NCBI GenBank assembly: GCA_015060165.1
Contig: SUZC01000002.1
Coordinates: forward strand, 1-64,000
Origin: Rikenellaceae bacterium
GTDB lineage: Bacteria > Bacteroidota > Bacteroidia > Bacteroidales > Rikenellaceae
DNA: 64,000 bases
Direction: 5' to 3'
Below the pieces are notes generated by a model that searched no databases, was not told the DNA's origin, and saw only the letters and a program-made list of their open reading frames with translations. A program made the translations under genes and the position numbers. Below, piece by piece: positions 24,027-31,866 of this stretch (position 1 is the stretch's first letter; every line of letters begins with the position of its first letter).

Positions 24027-25064
24027 ATGGGTAAGATTGTAACTTTTGGCGAGATAATGTTGCGCTTGGCAACTCCCGACAATTTGCGTTTTTGTCAGAG
24101 CAACTCATTTTCGGCTACCTTCGGAGGTGGCGAAGCTAATGTGGCCGTTTCTCTGGCTAACTATGGTGAGCAGGTGGAGTTTGTGACTCGTCTGCCACAT
24201 AACGACATCGCACGCTCGTGCGTTATGGAGCTTAAAAAGTATGGCGTTGGTACGCAGCATATTATCTATGGTGGCGAGCGTTTGGGAATCTACTTTCTGG
24301 AGACGGGTGCTGTGGCACGTCCGAGCAAGGTGGTTTACGATAGAGCACATTCGTCGATTTCAACCATAGAACTGGGTATGATTGATTGGGAGCAGGTCTT
24401 TGCTGGGGCCGATTGGTTTCACTGGACCGGCATTACCCCCGCAATAAGTGCCTATGCTGCAGAGGTGTGCTTGGAGGCTTGTCGTGCGGCAAATCGCTTG
24501 GGCGTGAAGGTGTCGTGCGATTTGAACTATCGTAAGAATCTGTGGAAGTATGGCAAGTCGGCTGCTGAAGTTATGCCTCAGTTGGTTGAGTGTTGCGACG
24601 TGATACTCGGTAACGAGGAGGATGCCGAGAAGGTCTTTGGCATCAAACCAGATGGTTTCGATGTAACAGCTACCGAGGGTAGGGTTGAGGCTGCGGAGTT
24701 TGAGAGCGTATGTCGGCAGTTGATGGACCGTTTCCCACGTGCTGAGAAGGTTATAATCACACTCCGAGGATCAATCAATGCAAACCATAATACCTGGGGT
24801 GGTGTGCTCTACGATGGAGAGCAGCTGTACTCGTCGAAGCGCTACGATATTACCCACATTGTCGATAGAGTGGGCGGAGGAGATTCATTTATGGGTGGCC
24901 TGATTTATGGTCTGCGTCACTACTCCTCATCGCAGCAGGCACTGGAGTTTGCTGTTGCTGCATCTGCCTTGAAACACACAATCTATGGCGATTTCAATCA
25001 GGTTACGGTTGCTGAGGTGGAGACTCTAATGGGTGGCGATGGCTCAGGCCGCGTGTCGCGATAA
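24027..25064 (+). CDS. kdgK: 2-keto-3-deoxygluconate kinase (PfkB family)
   Basis: A 345-aa PfkB-family sugar kinase, converting KDG plus ATP to KDPG. Motifs: GKIVTFGEIMLRL and FGGGEANVAVSLANYG at the N-terminal sugar-binding face, ADWFHWTGITPAIS, CDLNYRKNLWKY and the C-terminal catalytic signature DRVGGGDSFMGGLIYG, with the Asp base. The assignment to KDG rather than fructose or ribose rests on the immediate downstream eda (30-nt gap) and the hexuronate transporter, and on the opposing kduI/uxaC operon. First gene of the operon; cytoplasmic. Confidence 0.9.
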   Translation: MGKIVTFGEIMLRLATPDNLRFCQSNSFSATFGGGEANVAVSLANYGEQVEFVTRLPHNDIARSCVMELKKYGVGTQHIIYGGERLGIYFLETGAVARPSKVVYDRAHSSISTIELGMIDWEQVFAGADWFHWTGITPAISAYAAEVCLEACRAANRLGVKVSCDLNYRKNLWKYGKSAAEVMPQLVECCDVILGNEEDAEKVFGIKPDGFDVTATEGRVEAAEFESVCRQLMDRFPRAEKVIITLRGSINANHNTWGGVLYDGEQLYSSKRYDITHIVDRVGGGDSFMGGLIYGLRHYSSSQQALEFAVAASALKHTIYGDFNQVTVAEVETLMGGDGSGRVSR

Positions 25065-25094
25065 AATGATTGAATTGAAAAAAGACAAAACAAT

Positions 25095-25763
25095 ATGGCA
25101 AGATTTTCAAAAATAGCCGTTCTTTCGGCAATGCAACAGACGGGTATGGTCCCCGTGTTCTATAATGCCGACGTGGAGCTTACGAAGCAGGTGGTAAAGG
25201 CTTGTTACGAGGGTGGTGTACGTGTGTTTGAGTTTACTAATCGTGGTGAGTTCGCTCACGAAATATTCTCCGAATTGATCAAGTGGGCCGCTACGGAGTG
25301 TCCTGAGTTGATTCTCGGTGCGGGTAGTGTGGTCGATGCTCCCACGGCAGCGCTTTATATCCAGTCGGGTGCTAATTTCATTGTAGGCCCGATGTTCAAT
25401 GCCGAGGTGGCCGTGTTGTGTAACCGTCGTTGCGTACCATATACTCCAGGTTGTGGTACAGTAACCGAAATCACTACTGCGCAAGCTGCAGGTTGTGATC
25501 TGGTGAAGATATTCCCAGCTGGGGAGGTGGGAGGCCCATCGTTTGTAAAGAACGTGAAGGCTCCAATGCCGTGGTCGATGATTATGGCTACAGGAGCTGT
25601 TGAACCTACCGAAGAGAGCCTTACGGCCTGGTTTAAGGCTGGAGTGACTGTGGTAGGTATGGGTTCGAAACTCTTTCCCTCAAAAGCTATTGCAGCAGGC
25701 GATTGGGCTGTCGTTACGGCTCTATGTCGTAAGGCCCTCGATATTATTGCCGCTGCACGATAG
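25095..25763 (+). CDS. eda: KDPG aldolase (bifunctional KDPG/KHG aldolase)
   Basis: A 222-aa class I aldolase that splits KDPG to pyruvate and glyceraldehyde 3-phosphate. Key segments: [26 protein letters not shown] with the general acid/base Glu, [31 protein letters not shown] and the Schiff-base lysine in [14 protein letters not shown]. Length is normal for the family. It follows kdgK by 30 nt and precedes the hexuronate MFS transporter by 59 nt, a standard uronate/Entner-Doudoroff arrangement. Confidence 0.93.
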   Translation: MARFSKIAVLSAMQQTGMVPVFYNADVELTKQVVKACYEGGVRVFEFTNRGEFAHEIFSELIKWAATECPELILGAGSVVDAPTAALYIQSGANFIVGPMFNAEVAVLCNRRCVPYTPGCGTVTEITTAQAAGCDLVKIFPAGEVGGPSFVKNVKAPMPWSMIMATGAVEPTEESLTAWFKAGVTVVGMGSKLFPSKAIAAGDWAVVTALCRKALDIIAAAR

Positions 25764-25822
25764 CAGATTGTAGAGGCTCAAATAAGCCTCGGATATAAAA
25801 GGAAAACCAAAACTACTAAGAT

Positions 25823-27274
25823 ATGACTAAAAGCAATACTCAGAAGATGACCTCGCAGCGTTGGGTTATCTGCTCTTTGCTCTTTTTTGCGACCACGATC
25901 AACTATTTGGATCGTCAGGTGTTGTCGCTTACGTGGGAGGATTTCATCCGTCCCGAATTCCATTGGACCAACTCTCATTATGGCTGGGTAACGGGAATCT
26001 TCTCGCTTGTCTACGCTGTAGCGATGCTATTTGCGGGCCGTATAGTGGATAAGCTGGATACCAAGCGTGGATATATGTGGAGTATAGGAATATGGTCGGT
26101 GGGTGCCTGTGTGCACGCTTTGTGTGGTGTAGCTACCGAGTGGATTGTCGACTTGCCTGATGCCGAGGCTTTGCGTGCGGTGGTTGACAATGCGGCCCTT
26201 GTGTCGAAGATCGCATTGGTGTCGCTCACTTTCTTTATCATAGCTCGTTGTATACTTGCAGTGGGTGAGGCTGGAAACTTCCCGGCTGCAATCAAGGCCA
26301 CAGCCGAGTACTTCCCCAAGAAGGATCGTGCCTATGCTACAAGTATATTCAATGCTGGCTCTACAATCGGAGCGTTGCTTGCTCCTTTTACCATTCCTGT
26401 GCTGGCGCAGCATTTTGGATGGGAGGCCGCTTTTATTATAATAGGAGCATTGGGATTTATATGGATGGGCTTCTGGCAATTCCTATATAAGAAACCAGAG
26501 CAGAATCCGTTGGTCAATGCTGCTGAGTTGGAGTATATCAATTCCGATAGCGACGAAGAGGCTGCCGCTGCTGTGAAGGCTGCGAAGGAGGCTGCTACAG
26601 CTCCGAAGGTTTCTTTGTGGAAATGTTTCTCGTTCCGCCAGACTTGGGCGTTTATCTCGGGTAAGGCTATTGCCGACGGAGTGTGGTGGTTCTATCTGTT
26701 CTGGATGCCGTCGTACTTGAAGAATGCTTGTGGAATGTCATCGACAAGTTTTGAGTTCCAGTTGGCGTTGGGTGTATTATATCTTATCGTGATGATCTCG
26801 TTGGTAGGTGGTTATCTGCCTACAATCTTCATCGAGAAGTTCAAGATGAATCCCTATGCGGGTCGTATGCGTGCAATGCTTATCTTCGCATTCTTCCCCT
26901 TGTTGGCTCTGTTGGCACAGCCATTGTCGCAATACTCATATTGGTTCCCCGTTGTGATTGTTGGTATTGCTGCGGCAGCTCACCAATCGTGGTCGGCAAA
27001 TATCTTCTCGACTGTGGGCGATATGTTCCCCAAATCGATGATTGCAACTATTACAGGCATCGGAGGTATGGCAGGAGGTATCGGCTCGTTCGGTATCCAG
27101 CTCGGAGCAGGTCAGCTTTTCGACTATGCTGAGCAGAGTGGTTTGTCGTTTATGGGTTATGAAGGCATCGAGGCTGGATATATGATTGCCTTCTCGTTCT
27201 GTGCTGTGGCTTACCTTGTAAGCTGGCTTGCGATGAAGGCCTTTGTACCAAAGTATAAGCCTATTGTGTTGTAA
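25823..27274 (+). CDS. exuT: MFS hexuronate transporter (ExuT/anion:cation symporter type)
   Basis: A 483-aa major facilitator with about 12 hydrophobic segments. The N-terminal FFATTINYLDRQVLSLTWEDF is the conserved TM1 signature of the ExuT/GudP group, followed by the first MFS loop region GRIVDKLDTKRGYMW and GEAGNFPAAIKATAEYFPKKDRA. A cytoplasmic Ala-rich loop (SDEEAAAAVKAAKEAATA) separates the two halves. It probably imports glucuronate or galacturonate with protons. As the third gene after kdgK and eda it supplies the pathway substrate; uxaC on the facing operon performs the first internal step. An unusual feature is an insertion in the N-terminal half (LPDAEALRAVVDNAALVSK). Confidence 0.88.
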   Translation: MTKSNTQKMTSQRWVICSLLFFATTINYLDRQVLSLTWEDFIRPEFHWTNSHYGWVTGIFSLVYAVAMLFAGRIVDKLDTKRGYMWSIGIWSVGACVHALCGVATEWIVDLPDAEALRAVVDNAALVSKIALVSLTFFIIARCILAVGEAGNFPAAIKATAEYFPKKDRAYATSIFNAGSTIGALLAPFTIPVLAQHFGWEAAFIIIGALGFIWMGFWQFLYKKPEQNPLVNAAELEYINSDSDEEAAAAVKAAKEAATAPKVSLWKCFSFRQTWAFISGKAIADGVWWFYLFWMPSYLKNACGMSSTSFEFQLALGVLYLIVMISLVGGYLPTIFIEKFKMNPYAGRMRAMLIFAFFPLLALLAQPLSQYSYWFPVVIVGIAAAAHQSWSANIFSTVGDMFPKSMIATITGIGGMAGGIGSFGIQLGAGQLFDYAEQSGLSFMGYEGIEAGYMIAFSFCAVAYLVSWLAMKAFVPKYKPIVL

Positions 27275-27326
27275 TGCGAGGCGCAATAGCACGACTCGTA
27301 AGGGGTTGGTGCAGATGTATAAATAT

Positions 27327-27366
27327 GGGGCAGAGTTAGACTATCAATCTACTCTGCCCCTTTTCT
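27327..27366. terminator. Bidirectional terminator between convergent uronate operons
   Basis: ggggcagagt and actctgcccc pair over 10 bp and the inner taga/tct extends the stem; tttt follows on the plus strand. It ends exuT and probably the DUF4861 transcript from the other side. Confidence 0.78.
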
Positions 27367-27391
27367 CGCTCTATCTTCAATTGGTGAGTCT

Positions 27392-28522
27392 TTACATATT
27401 TGCTTCACGACGCTTGATGAATCTCACCTCAAGAGGTGAAGCTATGCGCTGTGCCTGCTTCTCCACCTCTATCACCCACTTCTCGTGGCTCTCCATATCG
27501 GCACCGCTCCAAGCTGAGCCGTTCCACATCCTTATAGTGTCGCCGGCTCGTGCCTTTCGAATAGCTACTGCGTGATTGTCCATATCTGAGGTCGATGCCG
27601 CCGACTCCAAAATTACAGCCAACGATATGTCGCCATCCTTTTCCGGGTCCTTTGAGTCTGATGCCTGCTCGGTGATAGCCACGTAGTTGTCGCCATCGCT
27701 GCGACTGCTCACTGCATGCATAATGACACCTGCTGCAACCTCAATCTCACCGTCAAACCCATCCAAGATATATTCCTGGTAGGTAAATCGGCTGTTGGCA
27801 TCAAGCCATATTTTGCGTTTCATCTTTACGCTTTTGCCGCCCAGTTTATGTGGTGCATATTCAAATTCTGCTTGTGTGCGGATGGGGCCGTTTGTAAGGC
27901 ATTGCTGATGGGTGTAGTTGCCAGCGAGCAGCAACTCCTCGCCATCGACAACTGCCAATGCTCCACCTCCGAGAGTGCCTCCCACCTTGTAGCAATCCAT
28001 TCCTTCGCCGTAGTTGTGGTGGTAGTCGTTACGAGCAAACCACTCGTCGATGATTAGCTTCGGGGTGTTCTTCACCCACACATCGACACCTTGCGTGCGA
28101 GGATCTTTGAGACGAGGGCCGTATATACGATACGCCGTGAGGTTGTTCTCCCACGCATAGTCATCCATACGCTCAGGAACGTAAAGGCCAAATACCTGCG
28201 GAGTATACTCCTCGCGTACGCTACGCTGAATATTGTACGATGTTGAAGAGTTAGCTCCGACACTTGCCAAAAAGAGTAGGTGCGTGGGGTTGCCTTCTGA
28301 GTCGAATACTACCTGTGAGGGTATTTGATTGTCTTTGTGGTCGAATACGACCACCTTCTCGGGTGTGATGGCTGCTCCACGCAACTCGCCCCACTCGATG
28401 CTCACGACCTCTTCATTGCGGGCGAAATCGAGGTTGTTCTCCACCTCGACAAACAAGCCCGGCCCAACCACGCCGCACGACGTGAACAGAAGTCCTAGAA
28501 ATAGTGTTATTGCCCTTCTCAT
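27392..28522 (-). CDS. DUF4861 family lipoprotein
   Basis: A 376-aa protein with a lipoprotein signal (ITLFLGLLFTSC, lipobox FTSC). The body fits DUF4861: VEVENNLDFARNEEVVSIEW near the start, LNANSSTSY-like LASVGANSSTSYNI, GPRLKDPRTQGVDVWVKN, YGEGMDCYKVGGTLGGGALA and EFEYAP. DUF4861 proteins are regularly found in Bacteroidota loci for pectin and other uronate-containing polysaccharides, but a defined activity is not generally known to me. Here it ends the operon uxaC-kduI-kduD-DUF4861, which supports a role in releasing or handling uronate oligosaccharides outside the cytoplasmic membrane. Confidence 0.78.
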   Translation of the reverse strand: MRRAITLFLGLLFTSCGVVGPGLFVEVENNLDFARNEEVVSIEWGELRGAAITPEKVVVFDHKDNQIPSQVVFDSEGNPTHLLFLASVGANSSTSYNIQRSVREEYTPQVFGLYVPERMDDYAWENNLTAYRIYGPRLKDPRTQGVDVWVKNTPKLIIDEWFARNDYHHNYGEGMDCYKVGGTLGGGALAVVDGEELLLAGNYTHQQCLTNGPIRTQAEFEYAPHKLGGKSVKMKRKIWLDANSRFTYQEYILDGFDGEIEVAAGVIMHAVSSRSDGDNYVAITEQASDSKDPEKDGDISLAVILESAASTSDMDNHAVAIRKARAGDTIRMWNGSAWSGADMESHEKWVIEVEKQAQRIASPLEVRFIKRREANM

Positions 28523-28573
28523 TGGTGTCTGGGTTAATTTAATTATGCCATTATTTGTTGCCCGATGGGTCGC

Positions 28574-29377
28574 TTATTGTGGCCCGCGACCTATGTAGGC
28601 CAATATTCCACCATCGACGTAAAGTATGTGGCCATTCACAAAATCCGAAGCTGACGATGCCAAGAAGATGGCGGGCCCCATCAGATCGTCAGTCGTACCC
28701 CATCGCTCGGCGGGGGTCTTTGCTACAATGAACGAATCGAATGGGTGGCGTCGTCCCTCGGCATCACGCTCGCGTAGTGGCGCGGTTTGAGGGGTAGCTA
28801 TATAGCCAGGACCTATGGCGTTGCATTGTATGTTATAGCGACCATACTCTGAGGCGATGTTACGTGTGAGCATCTTCAATCCTCCTTTAGCGGATGCGTA
28901 GGCCGATACTGTTTCGCGGCCAAGTTCTGACATCATCGAACAGATGTTGATAATCTTACCGCCCCCACGTTCCATCATTGACGGAATCACCGCCTTGGCC
29001 ATAATGAAAGCGGCAATAAGGTCGATATCTATTACCTCGCGGAACTCCTCGACCGACATCTCGTGCATTGGGATGCGTTTTATTATGCCTGCGTTGTTAA
29101 CGAGAATGTCCACTGCACCAAGTTCCTGCTCAATATTGCTTATCATCTGTGCGACAGCCTCTTCGTCGGTTACATCACATAAATAGCCTTTAGCCTCGAT
29201 GCCTTTGGCTGAGTAGTCTGCCAGCGCCTTGTCGAGATGCTCTTTGCTACGGCAGTTGAATGCAATTTTCGCACCAGCCCCGGCCAACGCCTCGGCAATG
29301 GCGAAACCTATGCCGTAGGCTGCACCCGTTACAAGAGCTACTTTACCTTTGAGTGAGAAAATATCTGTCGGATTCAT
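28574..29377 (-). CDS. kduD: SDR oxidoreductase, KduD-type 2-deoxy-D-gluconate 3-/5-dehydrogenase
   Basis: A 267-aa short-chain dehydrogenase. The cofactor loop is VTGAAYGIGFAIAEAL, with LVNNAGI and the catalytic tetrad Asn, Ser (NICSMMSELG), Tyr and Lys (YASAKGGLK). The C-terminal DGGILAYIGRGPQ is typical of the gluconate-5-dehydrogenase/KduD branch. Its position between kduI and DUF4861 (45-nt and 51-nt gaps) argues that it reduces 3-deoxy-D-glycero-2,5-hexodiulosonate to KDG, the step after KduI. Bacteroides homologues are often named gluconate 5-dehydrogenase, so the exact substrate is inferred from context. Confidence 0.85.
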   Translation of the reverse strand: MNPTDIFSLKGKVALVTGAAYGIGFAIAEALAGAGAKIAFNCRSKEHLDKALADYSAKGIEAKGYLCDVTDEEAVAQMISNIEQELGAVDILVNNAGIIKRIPMHEMSVEEFREVIDIDLIAAFIMAKAVIPSMMERGGGKIINICSMMSELGRETVSAYASAKGGLKMLTRNIASEYGRYNIQCNAIGPGYIATPQTAPLRERDAEGRRHPFDSFIVAKTPAERWGTTDDLMGPAIFLASSASDFVNGHILYVDGGILAYIGRGPQ

Positions 29378-29422
29378 TTCCTATGGGTTAACTAAGTTGT
29401 CGTTGTGTTGATATGTTTCGGG

Positions 29423-30265
29423 TTATTTAAGGTCGGTTATAGCAGAGAAGTCTTGGTCTCCATAGTCAAGATTTTCGCCACCCATACCCCAAATGAAGGT
29501 GTAGTTGTGTGTTGCTGCTGCACTGTGGATTGACCACTCGGGTGAGATAACTGCCTGATCGCCCTTCATCCAAATGTGGCGAGTCTGGTCGGGCTCTCCC
29601 ATAAAGTGACAGATTGCGTCCTGCTCAGGTAGCTCGAAATAGAAGTAAGCCTCCATGCGTCGAGAATGAACGTGGGCGGGCATAGTGTTCCATACGCTGC
29701 CTGTCGCCAGCTCAGTCATACCCATCTGTAATTGGCAGGTGGGTAACACCTGATTGACTATCATCTTGTTGATGTTGCGGTCATTAGAGCCCTCCAACGA
29801 TCCCATCTTTGCAACTATAGCATCGGCCTTGGTGATTTTGCGGTCGGGGTATTTACGATGAGCTGTGGTGGAGTTAAAGTAGAATTTTGCTGGCGCAGAG
29901 TTGTCGTCACTCTCGAATACAACCTCTCTGTTGCCAGAGCCCAAATAGAGAGCCTCCTTGAAATCGAGATGGAAAGTCTCATCGCCCACACGGACCGTAC
30001 CGGCTCCTCCTACATTGAATATTCCAATCTCTCGACGAGTGAGGAAGTAGGGGGCTTTTAGTGGGTCGATAGCCTCCAATGGTAGAGCCTCATCTATAGG
30101 CATAGCTCCACCTACAATCATTCGGTCGTACATTGAGTAGACCATATTTACTTCGTTGGCAGAAAAGACATTCTCGATAAGAAAATCCCTGCGCAGACGC
30201 TCGGTGTCGTATGAGCGTGCATCTTCGGGGTGTGCAGCATATCGCACTTGGTAGTTGGTTTTCAT
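29423..30265 (-). CDS. kduI: 5-dehydro-4-deoxy-D-glucuronate isomerase
   Basis: A 280-aa cupin isomerase converting 4-deoxy-L-threo-5-hexosulose uronate to 3-deoxy-D-glycero-2,5-hexodiulosonate. MKTNYQVRYAAHPEDAR is the conserved family start, so the track start at 30322 (19 extra residues) is rejected; the length then equals that of E. coli KduI within two residues. Zn ligands are visible: PAHVHSRRMEAYFYF (H, H, E) and the later His in WSIHSAAATHNY. Other conserved parts are GIFNVGGAGTVRV and LGSGNREVVF. Second gene of the uxaC operon (59-nt gap). Confidence 0.95.
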   Translation of the reverse strand: MKTNYQVRYAAHPEDARSYDTERLRRDFLIENVFSANEVNMVYSMYDRMIVGGAMPIDEALPLEAIDPLKAPYFLTRREIGIFNVGGAGTVRVGDETFHLDFKEALYLGSGNREVVFESDDNSAPAKFYFNSTTAHRKYPDRKITKADAIVAKMGSLEGSNDRNINKMIVNQVLPTCQLQMGMTELATGSVWNTMPAHVHSRRMEAYFYFELPEQDAICHFMGEPDQTRHIWMKGDQAVISPEWSIHSAAATHNYTFIWGMGGENLDYGDQDFSAITDLK

Positions 30266-30324
30266 ATAATATTTATCTTTTTTTTGCTTTTCTATGAGTT
30301 TTGAACTCGGTTGAAGTTTCAATG

Positions 30325-31728
30325 TTAGAACTTGAAGAAGTTTTTAGCGTTGTTGTAGCTGATGTTCTCGACCATCTGGCCCAAGAAATCTATCTCGCTG
30401 GCAGGTAGGAGCCCCTGCTCTACATCGTTGCCAATCAGGTTACAGAGCGTACGACGGAAGTACTCGTGGCGCGGATAGCTTAAGAAGCTGCGTGAGTCGG
30501 TGAGCATACCCACAAAACGGCTCAGCAGACCGAGTAGTGAGAGTGAATTCATCTGACGTTCCATTCCATCCTTTTGGTCAAGGAACCACCATCCCGAACC
30601 AAACTGAATCTTGCCGGCAATGCTACCATCTTGGAAATTGCCAATCATTGTTGCAACCATCTCGTTGTGGCTGGGGTTGATGTTATAGAGGATTGTTTTT
30701 GTGAGCTTGCCCTGAGAGTCAAGTCGGTCGAGGAACTTTGCCATACTCTTAGCTACGGGCTCGTCGCCAATCGAGTCGAAACCTGTATCGGGACCGAGCA
30801 GAGCCATCATGCGGCTGTTGTTGTTACGAATAGGACCATAGTGGAATTGCTGAGTCCAGCCCGATTCGTAGTCCATAATGCCAAACTCAACGAGCATAGC
30901 GCTTTTGTATTTGCGAATCTCTGTATCGGACAACATCTCTCCACCATATACTTTTGTGAAGATAGCTTCAATCTCGGCCGACGTGTAATCCTCGGCATAG
31001 AACTCTTCAATTCCGTGGTCACTCAATCGACAGCCTACACTCTCAAAGAAATTGTGGCGTACTCGTAGAGCGTCGAGCAACGATGCAAACGAATTGATCT
31101 CCACCTCGGCTACCTCAGCCAAACGGTCGATGTAGGCCTTGAATGCTGCGGGTTGCTCTACGGCCATAGCCTTGTCGGGTCGCCAAGTTGGTAATACCTT
31201 GCAGTTGAAACCATCTTCGCGGCACTTAATGTGGTGCTCAAGCGAGTCAATCGGATCGTCGGTTGTGCATACGACCTCCACATTGTAGCGTTGCATAATA
31301 CCACGAGCAGAATATTCTGGTTGTTGCAACAGAGCCGAGCAGTGGTCGTATATTTCACGTGCTGTCGATGGGTTGAGCAACTTCTCTACACCAAAAGCAG
31401 TTTTGAGCTCGAGATGTGTCCAATGGTATAGCGGGTTACGCATGGTGTAGGGGACAGTCTCAGCCCACTTTTCAAACTTCTCCCAATCAGAAGAGTCTCC
31501 TGTGCAAAAACGCTCTTCCACTCCATTGGTGCGCATTGCACGCCATTTGTAGTGATCGCCTGCAAGCCATATCTCCGATAGGTTACGGAAACGATGGTCG
31601 TTTGCTACGTATTCAGGATTGAGGTGGCAATGATAGTCAATGATTGGCATCTTAGATGCGTGGTCGTGATACAAACGCTCTGCTGTTGGGGTCTGTAACA
31701 AGAAATTTGAGTCGTTAAATTGTTTCAT
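30325..31728 (-). CDS. uxaC: Glucuronate/galacturonate isomerase
   Basis: A 467-aa amidohydrolase-fold uronate isomerase (glucuronate to fructuronate, galacturonate to tagaturonate). Family signatures: MPIIDYHCHLNPEYVAND with the H-x-H metal site, HWTHLELKTAFG, CTTDDPIDSLEHH, LPTWRPDKAM, and the C-terminal GWWFLDQKDGMERQM with VGMLTDSRSFLSYPRHEYFRR. The length matches the family. First gene of its operon with a good promoter at 31763-31793. The products normally go on to UxuB/UxaB and UxuA/UxaA, which are not in this window. Confidence 0.96.
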   Translation of the reverse strand: MKQFNDSNFLLQTPTAERLYHDHASKMPIIDYHCHLNPEYVANDHRFRNLSEIWLAGDHYKWRAMRTNGVEERFCTGDSSDWEKFEKWAETVPYTMRNPLYHWTHLELKTAFGVEKLLNPSTAREIYDHCSALLQQPEYSARGIMQRYNVEVVCTTDDPIDSLEHHIKCREDGFNCKVLPTWRPDKAMAVEQPAAFKAYIDRLAEVAEVEINSFASLLDALRVRHNFFESVGCRLSDHGIEEFYAEDYTSAEIEAIFTKVYGGEMLSDTEIRKYKSAMLVEFGIMDYESGWTQQFHYGPIRNNNSRMMALLGPDTGFDSIGDEPVAKSMAKFLDRLDSQGKLTKTILYNINPSHNEMVATMIGNFQDGSIAGKIQFGSGWWFLDQKDGMERQMNSLSLLGLLSRFVGMLTDSRSFLSYPRHEYFRRTLCNLIGNDVEQGLLPASEIDFLGQMVENISYNNAKNFFKF

Positions 31729-31762
31729 ATCAGGAGTAGATTTTTGTTCGGTTATAGTTATA

Positions 31763-31793
31763 CAAAGATAATTTATTTATGTCGTAAAATCAA
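31763..31793 (-). promoter_or_regulatory. Promoter of the uxaC-kduI-kduD-DUF4861 operon
   Basis: On the minus strand it reads TTG-N20-TATCTTTG (plus-strand CAA 31791-31793, CAAAGATA 31763-31770), 35 nt before the uxaC start. Confidence 0.7.
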
Positions 31794-31853
31794 TTTTTGG
31801 GCCGACTAGTGTCGAAAAATGTGCTAAACGACTCAACAAGAGAGAAGTTTTTG

Positions 31854-31861
31854 TATATTTG
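31854..31861 (+). promoter_or_regulatory. -7 element TATATTTG of the pyrD-like gene
   Basis: An exact TAnnTTTG ends 5 nt before the annotated GTG start, so the transcript would be leaderless or the true start lies downstream. No good -33 box. Confidence 0.45.
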
Positions 31862-31866
31862 TCATT

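Noticed and set aside
27716-28057. 113-aa plus-strand ORF opposite DUF4861
   Set aside because: Antisense shadow with no start signals; DUF4861 has the lipoprotein signal and family pattern.
30266-30322. 19-residue N-terminal extension of kduI in the track
   Set aside because: The conserved start MKTNYQVRYAAHPED begins at 30265.
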